Assembly: GCF_050908995.1 (NCBI RefSeq)
Contig: NC_135119.1
Span: 22,907,001 to 22,971,000, forward strand
Origin: Andrena cerasifolii
Lineage: Eukaryota; Arthropoda; Insecta; Hymenoptera; Andrenidae
Direction: 5' to 3'
DNA: 64,000 bases
Shown in pieces: positions 48,596 to 61,311 of this stretch (positions within the stretch are counted from its first letter, which is position 1; the number at the start of each line of letters is the position of its first letter). Both the position numbers and the translations under genes were made by a program. A model generated the notes under the pieces. The model saw only the letters and a list, made by a program, of their open reading frames with translations. It was not told the DNA's origin and did not search any database.

Positions 48596-49562
48596 GTGAG
48601 TTTCAGCAGAGCTTTTTTTACACATTCGTTTTTCACAGCGAACTATTTGTGTTTGCCAACCGGCGTTTCAAAGAGTTCAGGTTCGCGGCCACGTGGGATT
48701 GGTCACGTGGTCTCTAATGGGGCTATTAACTGTACAGAGTTTATGATAGAAGTCGTGAAAATGAAATGCCGGTTAATTCTATGTTTTTCTCTCGAAGACC
48801 GTCTCGATAGCGCGAAAGATCTTTGGGGCGATGCAGCCTCTAAGTTAACGTCTCGTTTGCACCCCTACATTTGTCTCGCGAGGCTGATAAAGCCCGTTTA
48901 AAGTTATAAGTCACGTTCCACGGGAAACGAATGCCGTTAGCAAGCAGGCGGCGGAGGGAGGGTGGCTTTGTTAAAGGTGGATACAAAATTAGCGAAGTTT
49001 CAACGGCTACAAAGACTTGCCTCGCTCTTCGACTAATAGCACGTCTGGTCCGTTTCCTCGTTTTCCGTCATTTTCTTCTTCGCCCGCGTCCGAGCGATTT
49101 CCGAGGGCCATTTAGTTAATGAGCATCCGATACCAATTATTTACGGTCGCCCATGTGACCGCCATAATAATGGCCGACGACGACGCCGACGACTACTACG
49201 ACACGTGCTGACGATACGTTAAGCCGGAACGGTTACTGTCTCCGCGGCAGTTTTATGTGTCGAATTTGACTTGCCCGGCACGTAGAGACTTGCCACTAGC
49301 GAAACTGTTCGGTCGGAATTACAATGCGAAGAGTGAGAGGGCGGCCGGGTGGGGGGTAAATGGAGGAATAGGGTTTAAAGAATAGAGGTGGACAAAAGTG
49401 ACGTATACCCTGGGAATTCGTTTCGTTTCATCCCAGAACGTAATAGTCCCGTACAACACGGGAAGCACTGTACATTTATATTAAATTTCCTTTGGGCCAA
49501 CGTAGCTTTCAGCGCGATCGGGTACCTTGGTGATTTTTCAACGATTCTCAAAGTCACAGGTA

Positions 49563-50231
49563 TTAAGGGGGTAGACTACTGTGACGGTCCGAAACAGTAG
49601 GTAATCTTCTGATGCAAATTTTAGAGAATCTAATCGGCCGACCAAATTGTGGTTTAGGACTTGATTTTAGCAAATTGTAAAGCATTAAAAACCATTATAA
49701 AAATTAAGAAAATATATATATATATGTCACGAGGTGGCTCCGAACTGATGGTCTTTCTTAAACGGTGTACCTCCTAACTCAAATTTTGATTGTCTAAAAT
49801 AAAAAAACAAATGTTGTCTATTAAGTATAATGTTATTCCTAAGCATTAACGGACCCTTTTTATAATATTTTGAAAATTCGTTGAATAACAGCGTGTTGAA
49901 GAAAAGGATGCCGATTTTCGCGACGATTCGTCTGTAACTCCCGTAAAAAAAATGAATTTTCAGAAAATGGTCCATTAATGTTTAGAGAATGTAGCAACAA
50001 AAGTGTAAAATTCAGTCGCAATTGCATCAATACATATTGAGAAATCATGTACACCGTTTTGAAAAGTATCGTTCGGCGCGCATACATTCGAGCTCGGCTC
50101 TGTATCTCCAAAACTAAGCTATATTTATATTTCAAACCTTTTGCATGTCATTCTAGAGATTTCAAAGTAATATTTAAGCCAAAAAAGAAAATTACGATTT
50201 TTCCACCGTTTACAGTAGTCTAACCCCTTAA
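49563..50231. mobile_element. TTAA-flanked MITE, 669 bp (intronic)
   Basis: TTAA at 49563-49566 and 50228-50231. TIRs: TTAAGGGGGTAGACTACTGT on the left against TTAAGGGGTTAGACTACTGT inverted on the right, each followed by ACGG after a small indel. The interior is AT-rich and non-coding. Its right TTAA directly abuts the MITE at 50230-50390. Probably a piggyBac-type non-autonomous element. Confidence 0.75.
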
Positions 50232-50390
50232 TTGAGACAGTGAGAGCAACAACGGACTAACCCACATTGAAAAATGTTTTCTTTCCCCTACTTTATATGA
50301 TTAGTAAAGCTTATTGGAACACATTATTACTAGTATCTGAATTTCGAAAAAAATGTGGGTTAGTCCGTTGTTGCTCTCACTGCCTCAATT
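50230..50390. mobile_element. Short MITE with about 39-bp TIRs
   Basis: AATTGAGACAGTGAGAGCAA at the left matches, inverted, the right end AATTGAGGCAGTGAGAGCAA. The match runs on through CAACGGACTAACCCACAT with one mismatch in about 39 bases. The 80-bp centre is AT-rich. No target duplication is clear. The left edge overlaps the TTAA of the preceding element by two bases. Confidence 0.7.
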
Positions 50391-52986
50391 CGTTCTCGCT
50401 TTACGCGAAGCCTATCCAAGCGAACATATGTATATAATTCGTTGAAATCTCGACCAGCGAGCCTCTCGACGGCTTTCCCTTCGACACGCGAGTCCAGGGC
50501 TAGTCCCGCCAGCATCCGTTGAACGTGAACAAAGGGACGCGCCGAAATAGAGGGGAGAAAACAAATTTCCCCGTGAAAAGAGAGGCGCGTTTCGCACGAT
50601 ACGAAGGAGGCCATCGGCCGTGCACATTTCCCCGTGCGATTTCCGTTTGCCTAGGTATCAGCCGGCGGACGGCACTCCGGGTGAACGATGGCCGCGTAAC
50701 GGACAGGGAAACCTCCCTGCACCCTGTCGACCCTCTCGGCCCCCTCCTGACGGGGGAAAAATACCAAGGCCGAGCCGTGCCATGGCCCAGCGTCCTCGGG
50801 TGTTCCGAGTGGCTGCATTTGGCAGCGGTCGACAGGGGCGTTTGAGCGATTCGGTTTATTTTCGGGTCAAGTTTTCGCCCGACCGGTTCGCAATCAGCCG
50901 CCGCATTGTCCCGCGGACAATACATTTACTGCGACGACTGGCGTGTCCACGTAGGAATTCGCTCAACGACCAAAACCCGCCGTCCCACAGACCCACTCGT
51001 CGAACGTCGTATTTTCAGCGGGATTTTCGGAAATTCGATTTAGCCGGCGACGCCGCGACGCGACGCATCGTTTCATGCCACCGACTGACGCTGATCGCAC
51101 CCAGTCGATTTTCATAGAATTCCGCAATAATTGGCTGACTATAAATTCGCGCCGGAAGGAATTCCTTGTCACCTTTGCATTTGCTCTCCGCGAATGGCCT
51201 ATAACGGTGGATTCACATTTTATAAATTATCCAGCATTCTGTGCATGCTAAAGCGTGGAGGGCGTGCGAATGGTTAGAGGGAGGTGTTGAAACGAATAAT
51301 TCGTGGAGGAGGTGCAGGTACGTTGTCTACTCGTATCATTACTCTGCAATGCGACAGCGATAAATCAGAAGCCGTGAATCAGACCTAGATAGCCATCGTA
51401 AAGCATAAAGATTATTAAGCTGGAGGGGAAAAAATGATGGAACACGCTAACTGGGTTACATTTCAAGCAAGAAACCCGGTAATTCATAGCTCGCTCTGAT
51501 TAATACCTACCGTTGCCATTTTCCTGTAACGCACTCAACAAGCATCCAGTTAGTACGACAAGGATGACTGGACATTGACGAATTGGAGCGAAATGAATCG
51601 TATATCGTTGCACAGAGGAAGATTTGTGTTACGAGTTGATGCGGGATAGACGATACTGCTGTATGACGAGGTATAAATTCTATCTTGCCACTTTACAACG
51701 TGGCAACGTACGACACCAAAACCAAGAACGACGCAGCAATATATCACTGCAAGCTCGAAACTTCCATTCACTCTTTTCTTCGAGTCTCCTTTGCTTCGCA
51801 CTTCCCCATTTTCCCCGGACGTAATGTTGCGCGAGTAGTAGAGCTCGAAAATTCTATCTACTCCTGTCTGACTCGAACGGAGTATACTACTGATAAAAGA
51901 ATCACGCATCGATTTTCCAATCGGTACAAACAAACACGTTCGCCTTAACCCCTAAATATTCCCAACTGCATGAAACTTTATAAAAAGAGGAGGTCCCTTA
52001 ACTTCCCCTGTCCACATTGCTCTCATAGCTCTGATCGCTCGAAGAATCCACCTTCAACCTGTTACTCATAATAACGCGACACGGAAAGTGTTCGTAACCC
52101 TCCGATGCTAAATTCTCGCCGCAACATCTAGTTCAATTTCGACCAGTTCCGCCCCTCGATCGTGTCCTGTGCAGCCCAGGATCCCAGTGAAATTAGAGAC
52201 ACCCGGTATATATGCGGCAGCACGACGTCGTGAGCATGCAGCGCGGGGCTTTGGCGCAGGATGAGGATTTAGTATGTAAGGCACGTGTTCGCATCTGCCT
52301 TTATGAACGTTTCCCGCGATTCCACCATTCCGTCCTCATTCTCAGGCAACCTTGCCACGGTTGCACGGCATCGAGGCGGGCTCAGGGTTTCGGGATTAAG
52401 GGCGTCGCCGATCATATTAAGGCTGGAGATATCTCATCCGCTCCTTATCCAGGCCCCGCTACGATCCCGGTAAACTCGCCCGCGTTTGTTCCACATAAAT
52501 TACAAGGACTTTGCCCCGGAATGCAACGCCGCCCCGGTGTGTACGCGGCTTGAACGCCGCGTAGGGTCGTCAAACTCCCTATACCGCCGGGCACGGCGAC
52601 GGTTTACGAGACGGGCCGGAGGTAAACGGATTTTAACGTTGGCCCCGGGATCAGCCCTCGCCCGACGACGTTGTAATTGCTCTTCGGATTATCGTTGCAG
52701 TTGAAACTTTGACTCGCTCGCTCCTCCCTCCTTTTTTTCCGCCGTGAAATGTGATCTCGATTAACGCGCGTTGCTTCGTTCCCGCTGGGATCACGGCGCA
52801 CCCCGTCGCGTTATTTGCCAGCCTCGGCACCATTCGCAAACTGGGATACACAGCGAATGGAAGTCTTATCTGCGAGCGACTGCGACTTGCTGCGAGGCCG
52901 AGTAACTTAAGTGGCAGTATTAGAACGTTATGTACAGATGCAAAGCTGTAGACTTCGATTGAACATCCTCTGTTCATTTCTCTAAC

Positions 52987-53604
52987 AAGGGAAGATTCCG
53001 AACACGAAAATTAAAAAAATTCTGAAACTTTGTGGATATGTAGAGAATTTTCTCCTGATTACAACGCAATTTTTTTTGCTGCCCAAAAATTACATTAACG
53101 GGGTGAAATTAACCCCTGAAGATTCGGCTATTTTTCGATTTTATTATCTAAATCGAAATCTGTAAGATATAGAAAAGAAATTTCAAGACAAAAGTTACTT
53201 CTTTTAATTAGATCTATCAAATGGGAAAAGTTTTATCAATTGTTTAAACAATTAGAAAAAAGTTATAAACAAAAATATTAATAATGTTTTCTCAAATTCG
53301 TTGTTTCGCGTGAAATCTGAACTGGATGTTTAAATAATTATGAAACAGCATAATCCATATTTTTTTTCATACAATTTCAACCTTTGTTATATTGCGGAAA
53401 TATGCTCCTCGACAATCGAATAACTTTTGGATCCCATTGTAACGTACCTTAAAATCGAAAAATAGCCGAATTTTCAGGGGTTAATTTCACCCCCTTAGTG
53501 TGATTTTGAGCAGCAAAAACATTGCGTTGTAATCAGGAGGAAATTCCCTACATATCCACAAAGCTTCAGAATTTTTTGAATTTTCGGTTTCGGGATCTTC
53601 CCTT
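52987..53604 (+). mobile_element. Long-TIR non-autonomous element, copy 1 (family B)
   Basis: TIRs of about 150 bp at roughly 90% identity begin AAGGGAAGATTCCGAACACG and include ATTACAACGCAATTTTTTTT and GGGGTGAAATTAACCCCTGA. The unique centre is about 300 bp and AT-rich. No coding. The flanks of the two copies agree beyond AAGGG on one end (ACTTATAAGGG), so the true end may lie a few bases further out on that side. Confidence 0.75.
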
Positions 53605-54464
53605 ATAAGTCCATCAATTTCTCGATACTCCTAACATGGTTCCTCGTGTGACTCGTCAAAGTAGGAAGCATTTCGTATCTCCCAAGCCACTCCGCACCTT
53701 ACCACGCATACGGGAATCTACGTAGCATGAATTGCCCCGAAAAAATCACGTGTCAGAAGGGTCCATTAATCACGCGGGGCGGACAGGACCGTTACCGAAA
53801 ATCCGCGAAAACTGGTCCACCAGCTTGAATTTCCCGTTTTCACTCGGCCGTCAATCCTTCTGCTTGCCCGTCAGCCCTCGAGGAAAGTGTATCCGGCCAG
53901 TGATACCGTTGCTAACGCGCGCTCCACCCTCCCCCAGCATCCACCCCACGAGCCGAGCGCCGCTAACTCGGGCTGAGACGTGTCCCGGGGCGCGAGGCGG
54001 GAATGTCGTGCAAGGAACAGGACGAAATTGGATCCTCGGTCGGCGGGTAAATTGCAAGCGCGGCCGTTTCGCGCGTCGGCGAATCGCGGCCCCCCGTTTT
54101 ATGGAGCGGCCATCAGAGGCCCGTGGAACGGAGGAGCTGCGGTGCACGGCCGCTCGCCGAGCAGCGACTAGGGAAATTTGTTGCCAGCACGAGCAGGCAC
54201 GATGAACGTTCCGTAACCGCTCGAAATTGCCAGGGGCTGCAAAGTGTTTTCGCCGCGGCTGGAAAACTCGGCCCTCTTTAAACCGGTACAAATCCAGCCG
54301 CCAGATAGATAGGCCTGGGGTACAGGGACGGTGGATGGACGACGCGCGATATTTTCTCGCCTAGCGTCTGCTGCCATTAAGGGCTCGTTTACGTAGAATG
54401 CATCGCGAGGATCTTCGAAGGCTAATTGTAAGTCGCGAATCACGGGACGGAGTTGCCTTTGTCT

Positions 54465-55140
54465 TTAAAGGGGACTAGGCAGTCAGATCGCTCGAAATAT
54501 CAAGTATTCTTTGCGAATTAATTACAAGAAGATGAATACAAATTGTGACTAGTACTTTTGGGTAATGTTTGTTAATACTATAAACAGTAAAAAAATAATT
54601 ATTTGAATAATATGTACGTATGTAATTTTGCAGTGATTCTGGCCGTAAGAAATTGAATTGTGAAATTGATACTTTGCCCTGACCCCCATTCTGCCCTGAA
54701 CCTATTGAAAAAGAAAAAAAATCAAAATTATAAAACTAGCCGCTGTAAAATGGCAAATTTTAAAGAAACTTGATTTTTCGCCAGGGAAAAGAACCATTTT
54801 ATTATTTTTTTTTTGTCAAAACAGAAGTTTTCACAGACTTACGCGTAGGTTCAGGTCGTAACTAGACATGTATCACATCTGCTGAATTTTTTTCAAATCG
54901 ACTTATGCCTCCGTTTTTTCGCAATCACTGCAAAACGAACAGGAAATATGATTCCGAGAAAAACGCGTTTAAAGTTTCGAAATAGGAATTAGTCTATGAC
55001 GCACTCGACCTTTTCGGCTGTAAAATCCTTAATTTTGCGAACTTTAACATAAACCAAGCGGCATTTTACTCGGGAAGGGTGGTATTTTCGATAAAGACAA
55101 CAACAAAAAAATCGAGTTTCTGACTGCCTAGTCTTCTTAA
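54465..55140. mobile_element. TTAA-flanked MITE, 676 bp (intronic)
   Basis: TTAA at 54465-54468 and 55137-55140. TIRs: left TTAAAGGGGACTAGGCAGTC, right inverted TTAAGAAGACTAGGCAGTC, sharing GACTAGGCAGTCAGA. The interior includes GAGAAAAACGCGTTTAAAG, akin to phrases inside other TTAA elements in the window. Non-coding. Confidence 0.7.
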
Positions 55141-58100
55141 GTGGAAAGATGTCTGAAAGTGTTCCGGAGAAAAGTACAGTGGAGGTGTTTGTATGCTAGA
55201 CGGCGGTGGTAATTTTCCATCCTCAGCAAATTCAAGCTGCCCAGTTAGAAGTTGGAAAATTCTTTAAGCAAAGCGACCGACGATGCGGTTGCTCGCAAAC
55301 AGTTTCTGTGTTACGAGATTCCGCGCTAATACGATCCCCGTGGTCTTTTCCCTCTTTCCGGCGATGCAGACGTTCGCGTGTAAGTTTCTTATTGTTGCGC
55401 AAACTTATCCATCCCCCGCTTGGAAGGGAGGTCGGGCACGGTGTTAAACTGGTAAACGATTCGGGCAACTCGCTGCCGAATATATGATGTCTACGGCGGT
55501 GGTTCATGCCGGATTAAATCCATAGAGGTATTTCAGGGAGAAACAGCGTGGCGTTGCTATTCGTGGCGGAGAAGTGACGCCGGGGAAAGGACAATGGAAG
55601 TTCCCGGCGTTTCGTTCTCGCGCTTCCAGCGAGATACGGTTCTCACCGTGATCCTGGGAATTCTCCGGACAGAGGAGGGTTGGTGGATGGGGAGAGCCAA
55701 TAGGGAAAAAGGTCGCAGCAATCGGTGCTCACCGATCGCTCGATCGGGATTGTTCGCGAGCTACCGGCTTCGAGTCAAGATTAATGTTAACTTCGCCGTA
55801 GGAGTTAATAAGTCCGAGACCGATAAATCCTGCTAACTCCTTCTCACCCTTCCTCCCTATCTCTCTCTCTCTATATCTCTCTCCTTTTTCTTTCCTCTCA
55901 TTCTTCTGGTGCCCGCGCTCCTCTGGGCGGCTGCTCCATTACAGTTCCCCTTTCCTGGCCGTTCGCGTTCGCGTTCGCGCCGTTCCGAACCGTCCCAGGG
56001 CTTTGAGAAACTCGAAAACTTTGGCGGCGAGAAAAAGCCAGCCGTATCGGCCTGGGCAAGAAGCACGCCGTTCCGAGGCGGTCCTTTCCACGATCATTTC
56101 CTGCAGGAATCCGAGCCCTTTTTGTTGCGATTACTCGCGTCGAATAGTTTTCCTATTATCCAGGTCCCGGGCCTGCGGAGCACGGTTCGCTATTCGGGAC
56201 TCTCCCGCATTCGCTCCTACAAAGTGGTCGCGTAAACGTTTTCCCAAGTACATTTTTGTTTATACACAGGTAATAGCCCAGTGTACCACGCATTATCCGC
56301 GGATCTACAATGTTAGGCAGGCTTCGCGAGCTTTGCGACTTAGCAAAACGCAAGCTAATCCCAATTAAACTCGTGGTCATTGAGCGTTAATTTTTGTTCT
56401 CGCGGAGGTATACGATACTAATTACATCAAGCCATCCTGTGCAGATAATTAAATGTAAGGGACGCGCGGTAGGTTGATCGTAATAAAAATGGGAGGCAAC
56501 TTAGGAAGAGCGTAGAAACACCGGTCTGACACGGTCAGCTTGCAGGTTTTCCGCAGGAAGAAATAGAACGGAAGTTGGTCGCTGAGGAGGACTCTCTGGA
56601 AAAGCCCTGTCAGGGAAGCTGACGTTTAATTTAATAAATGCCGCGCTGTCGTGCTCCTTCTTTTCCCTTCGTTCCTTGGCGACCACCCGGGGAGAGGGGC
56701 GTTTCCACGCCATTTCCTCCTGCCGCTGGTAACTGCCGCCTTCCGTTGCCGTGTAAAATTTTCTTCGGAAAAACTGTGCTAGGCGAGGCGAGGCACGGCT
56801 TATTAAGGACGTCGAACTCGTAGGCAGCAAGTTTCTCCGTAAGTTCGTGGCTCCTCGGCCCATACCAGCACACGTTTCCTCGTTTTCGTGGCTGTCCTGA
56901 ACTTTTATCTCGACTCTCCGCTTCTTTTTCAAACGAACAGCGTGGAAGCATGCCTGTCGACTCGCTTTTCGTCGATTCTGAGAATGGCAGAGCCAATCGA
57001 CGGACGAGCAAGGTCGCCCTCTGTTATTCCTCAATGCACTTCTTCGTTCTTCTTCGTCGAACTTCCTCTTTGAATTGCGACGGTAAGAAATGTGCAGATG
57101 CGTGGCACGGTTGCATAAGTTGCGATTTTTCTCCTGTTGCATCGAAATTGTGTGACAGTTTTGTTGAGTTTACCTAGGAACCGAGCTCTGTGAAACAGAG
57201 GACGCGTGACAGGGCTTTGCGTTACAAATGACACAGATACAGAATGTGTCGACTCGAAGAAGCGCAGAATTTTTAATCACTCTCGTTATCATAGCATTTA
57301 AAATTTTGTACTCGCGCAAATGTTTTTCCAACCAGCTACCAAGGAGAAGTCTTTGAATTTCTTACACTTCCTCGCTATTTTTGTTTCAGGCACTTTTCAA
57401 AGTTCGTTTTATTTAGGAACAGGAGTCTGTGCGATCGCGAAGCTCTACGTCAACCGAATAGTTTTAATTATTAGCGACACACGCCTAATACCATTACTGT
57501 CAATTGTGCTGTGGCTAATTGCGAACAGCTTAATAGAATTTCGGAGTAGGCTGGAATTATTAATTGTCATACAGTTTACGAAGGAGAGCTATCGTTTAAA
57601 ATTCTACGCTAACTGGGATTACCTCTGTCAGTTCTGGCCGGAGCTCATGCTGGCCTGCTCAAATTCATTCGAGTCTAAAGATATAACGAGATCCATTATA
57701 ATTAAACATCAACGTCAAGCTAGAGTGGAACACCGAAAAAGGAAAGGAATTATATACTCTGTGCGGTTTCAGTAGATTAATCCCCAACTAATCCCAGGTT
57801 TCATTGATTTCCAGTCAACTTCTCGTAAGTCGGCGAAGTTTCGTTTCTAGCATCTGTACGTGTGAATTTTCGGAGCTAATTCCCACATACACGGGCACAG
57901 GCACGCGAAGATGTAGACAAAGAATCGGGGCAAGTATATCGCGCACGTGGGCACAGTTACGAAAGACGTGAGCGCGAACCTGGCGAAGAAACTTTCTTCA
58001 TTTTTCGACCCCCTCCATGTCGGTCGGACCAAAGTTTTTCCTTGAAATATCGCGGGAATCAATCGCTGGCACGAGTGGCCCGGATCGAACGGCCTTTCCC

Positions 58101-58453
58101 ACGTTTTCCCGTTGCCCTGGACTTTGGGAAAAGTAACGAGCCAGTTTTAGCCGTTCCGATGCTTTACCGTCCTTCCTTCCACGCTCCTGGGAAAATCTGA
58201 ATGTTCGATTAGTCTCGGAATAGCAGCTGCTCCTTCTTCCGAATAAATCCCACGACACACGCTTTTTTCTCTCCAAATAGGCATAGATTCCCGTCCATCG
58301 ATACAGATTTTTATCTCTTGTATCGAATATAAATTTAAAGTTTATTTGTTGGTCGATGATTAATAATTTCCAACGTCCATTTAGATCGTTTAAAACGAGC
58401 AGTAGGCACTGGGAATCATAAACAGACAGTGCCCAATCCAGTAGGGTTTCCAG

Positions 58454-58685
58454 CAGAGATGGGCAAATTTCTGTTTAAAATACAATTTTGAATAACGAAT
58501 AAAAGTTAAAAAGATTATGCGTCACATGTCGAATAAAGGTAACTCGGTTTAACTTTACTCGACGAATAAATTCTCGTGGAATAAAAACATTAACATTATT
58601 CGTCGAATAATCTGAAGTTAAAGTGACTTTTATTTGATTCCATATTTAAATAATTTTTTATTTAGTTACGTACTGCCCGATTCTG
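58454..58685 (+). mobile_element. hAT-type MITE (family A copy 2)
   Basis: Begins CAGAGATGGGCAAATTT and ends GTACTGCCCGATTCTG. An 8-bp duplication with one mismatch flanks it: GTTTCCAG (58446-58453) and GTTTCCGG (58686-58693). The interior ATTATTCGTCGAATAATC and TTTTATTTGATTCC match the 41230 copy in reverse. 232 bp, no coding. Confidence 0.8.
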
Positions 58686-59176
58686 GTTTCCGGGAGCTAG
58701 GCAGTAGATGTGGACGACTTTTGTCAGGCAGAGTGCAACGCGGTCAGTCAGTTTAAGTAGTCAGCTCAACGCATGTCGCGGCAGGACTAATTCTTCCATC
58801 TAAATCACACCACAACAAGATTATTGATCGAACCACCATCCTTCTAGTTAAATCGATCCGAATCAGTAAATCTGCTTGTCATATACGCGTGTACTCAAGC
58901 ATCGCTTTATCATCGATAGTGTCTACGCTTTCGCAGCAATTCACCGATAGCACAGAACTCTGATAGCATTGTCTCCCAGAAGTTATTGCGCTTATCGATG
59001 GCACAATGGTCCGCGGTTTTCGGAGCAAGACTTATTACTTGCACCGTCGACGGATTATAAATCGCCGCGTATTATTAAAATGAAAGGGAGAAGCGTCGTT
59101 ATTCTAGCCGGTTCTTTCGCGTGGCAAATTCCTTTTCCGCCGCGCCACCTGACGCCTATCGGTTTATTGGAGAGTA

Positions 59177-59199
59177 AAAAAAAAAAAAAAAAAAAAAAA
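59177..59199 (+). repeat. Poly(A) tract, about 23-24 A
   Basis: An uninterrupted A run following GGAGAGT. No recognisable retrotransposed sequence precedes it, so it is recorded as a simple repeat. Confidence 0.8.
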
Positions 59200-61229
59200 C
59201 ACCGACGGTATACGTGTTTCGTCTTCGCCACCGGTATACAGCGGAGGAAACGGAAAATCGAAAGTGCTTCACCACCATTTCCGGCGTCCTCGCACTCTCC
59301 CTCTCACCCCTCTCCCCCTCTTTCTCTCTCGTTCACCAGCGGAGCGTACCTCGGGCGTTGCTGTCGAATGCAAAAAAGGAGAATGAAATATCGCGTCTGC
59401 GAGCACGACGCGTGAAATTCTTCCTTCGAAAATGGCTTCGATATACGAGACGCCCGGCCGGTTTCCATATATCTGTAAATCCTTTCGATCTAGGTGGCAC
59501 CGCGAAAATAACAATTTTTCACGGCAAATAATCCACCCCGCCCCACCCCCCCCCAACCCCGCTCTCTCACTCTCACCTTTTTTTGTTTCCCCGTTTTCCT
59601 TCATCAATCGTACATCGTAAAGCTCTTCGCTACAAATACAAGCGGCAATTCAAGCCGACCGGGATCGTCCCTGAAATGAGAGTGTCCCGACGGGTCGAGT
59701 GAATTTTACAGGAAAGGAAAACACCGTCGTCCGCTCCGCTTCTACGTCACTGCGACTTTTTGACATAGTTTCCAGCCGTTACAGAGGGGACCAATAGCAA
59801 CGCGGAGCAAAGCCAGGGGCTAGCTATGCCCGTTCAATTTTTCACGATTCCGCCTGGTTATCCAATCTCGAGACGGTTTCGTAGTCGCCGGCAGACAGCG
59901 TACGTACGGATACGTACACAGGGGTTCGATACAGTTCGATGAGCCTCCTCCGCGTGGAAATTACACCTGTGCACGCAGGAAGGCGCGCCTGTGTGGCCAG
60001 CCGATGCGCGACTGTGTTATTCGTCGGTTTGTGGGAGTGGCAACACATGTTATCCATGTGTGTCAACCCGCAGTCGTAGCTGGGTCGAGAAAGGGGAATA
60101 TCGGCGCGATATCGGGCTGCACGAGTTCTCATAGAGGCGGGCTGCATACATATCGTTGGTTTGGTAGTGCCGCGTGGCACGAAATGCGCGAGACGTGTAT
60201 GCACAGGTGAATGCACGCGTCCTCGTGCGGTCTAGGTTTGCTCCTCCGACGTTGAAGGGCTTCTCCGTGCGCGGTAATTTCTCGTAATTTCTTTCGTAAA
60301 TCCTGGCGACCAGTTTTTACGAATCAACTTGCGTGGATCGGGGTGGTCCTTCGATCTTTCAGTTGGTCTGAATGTTGGTGAGTTTGGTATTTAGTCCGAG
60401 GTGAGAATGAAGACAGGATTAAAAGCTCGTGGTTGCAAAGAATCTTTCAGCATATCTTATAAAATGGTATTTATATTTTCTGGGATAGCTTTCAATAAAT
60501 AATTATATAACTCAGAGCCATCGTGCACAGACAAAACGTTGATGCACTCGCTCGTCGAGGTCTAGAAAATCTGTAATTGCTGGTTTTGCGAGTACAGTCT
60601 TTGCTGCAGATTCGACTTGGAACGGACCTGGTTATTAAAAATTTGCCAAGCAAAAGATGAGGCTACTCCCGCTGGTTTGGGAACGCCGTTCATCGAACGG
60701 CAATCACGGGCCAAAGGTTAGATTCCGCGAGGCGCGGGAAAGCAGATGAACGAGTCTAATTAAGAAACAATTTCGGGGAGGTAATGAAATCCCGTTTTCC
60801 CGAGGGCGGGTGGATAAAATTTGACCGTTATCGAACGAGCGCAAGAGACCGTGCAACGATGCGAAATTGCACTGGGGGGTCCTTATGAATCGCCGCGGCG
60901 ACGTAATTACGTCGCCATTGCAACGAGTAATTTCCGAAACGCGCGTCTCGGTCCCGGATACCTCGTGAAATTTCCTAGAAAAATACAATTATAAGGGAGT
61001 AGTGGAGCGATGTGCAAGTTTCTGTAGGAAGAAGGTAAGTCTTAATTTAACAACTGACACGTTTAAAATTAAAATGACAAACAACTCTACGTCATAACGA
61101 CTAAATGACTCTGTACTGCTAAATCTTTACTACTTGGTGCCTTCGCCGTTACTAGTCTCCTAGCAATGTCTCCTAATTTATGTAAATTTTACTGTAAATT
61201 ATCCCCGACAAAAATCTTAAAAAAACGGC

Positions 61230-61261
61230 TTATTTTTCGTCACAGTGGTGTCCCCCCTTAA
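61230..61261. repeat. Orphan TTAA-element end
   Basis: Inverted, this reads TTAAGGGGGGACACCACTGT followed by GACG, close to the end of the 49563 element (ACTACTGTGACGG) and the 23353 end. No matching left end was found upstream, so the element is truncated or decayed. Confidence 0.4.
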
Positions 61262-61311
61262 CTATCACTTGTTTCTATTATCTCCACCAACAGTGCTTAT
61301 TTACTACTTAT

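Noticed and set aside
59177..59199. Poly(A) tail of a retrotransposed gene
   Set aside because: No coding or SINE/LINE-like sequence precedes it and no target duplication was seen; treated as a simple repeat.
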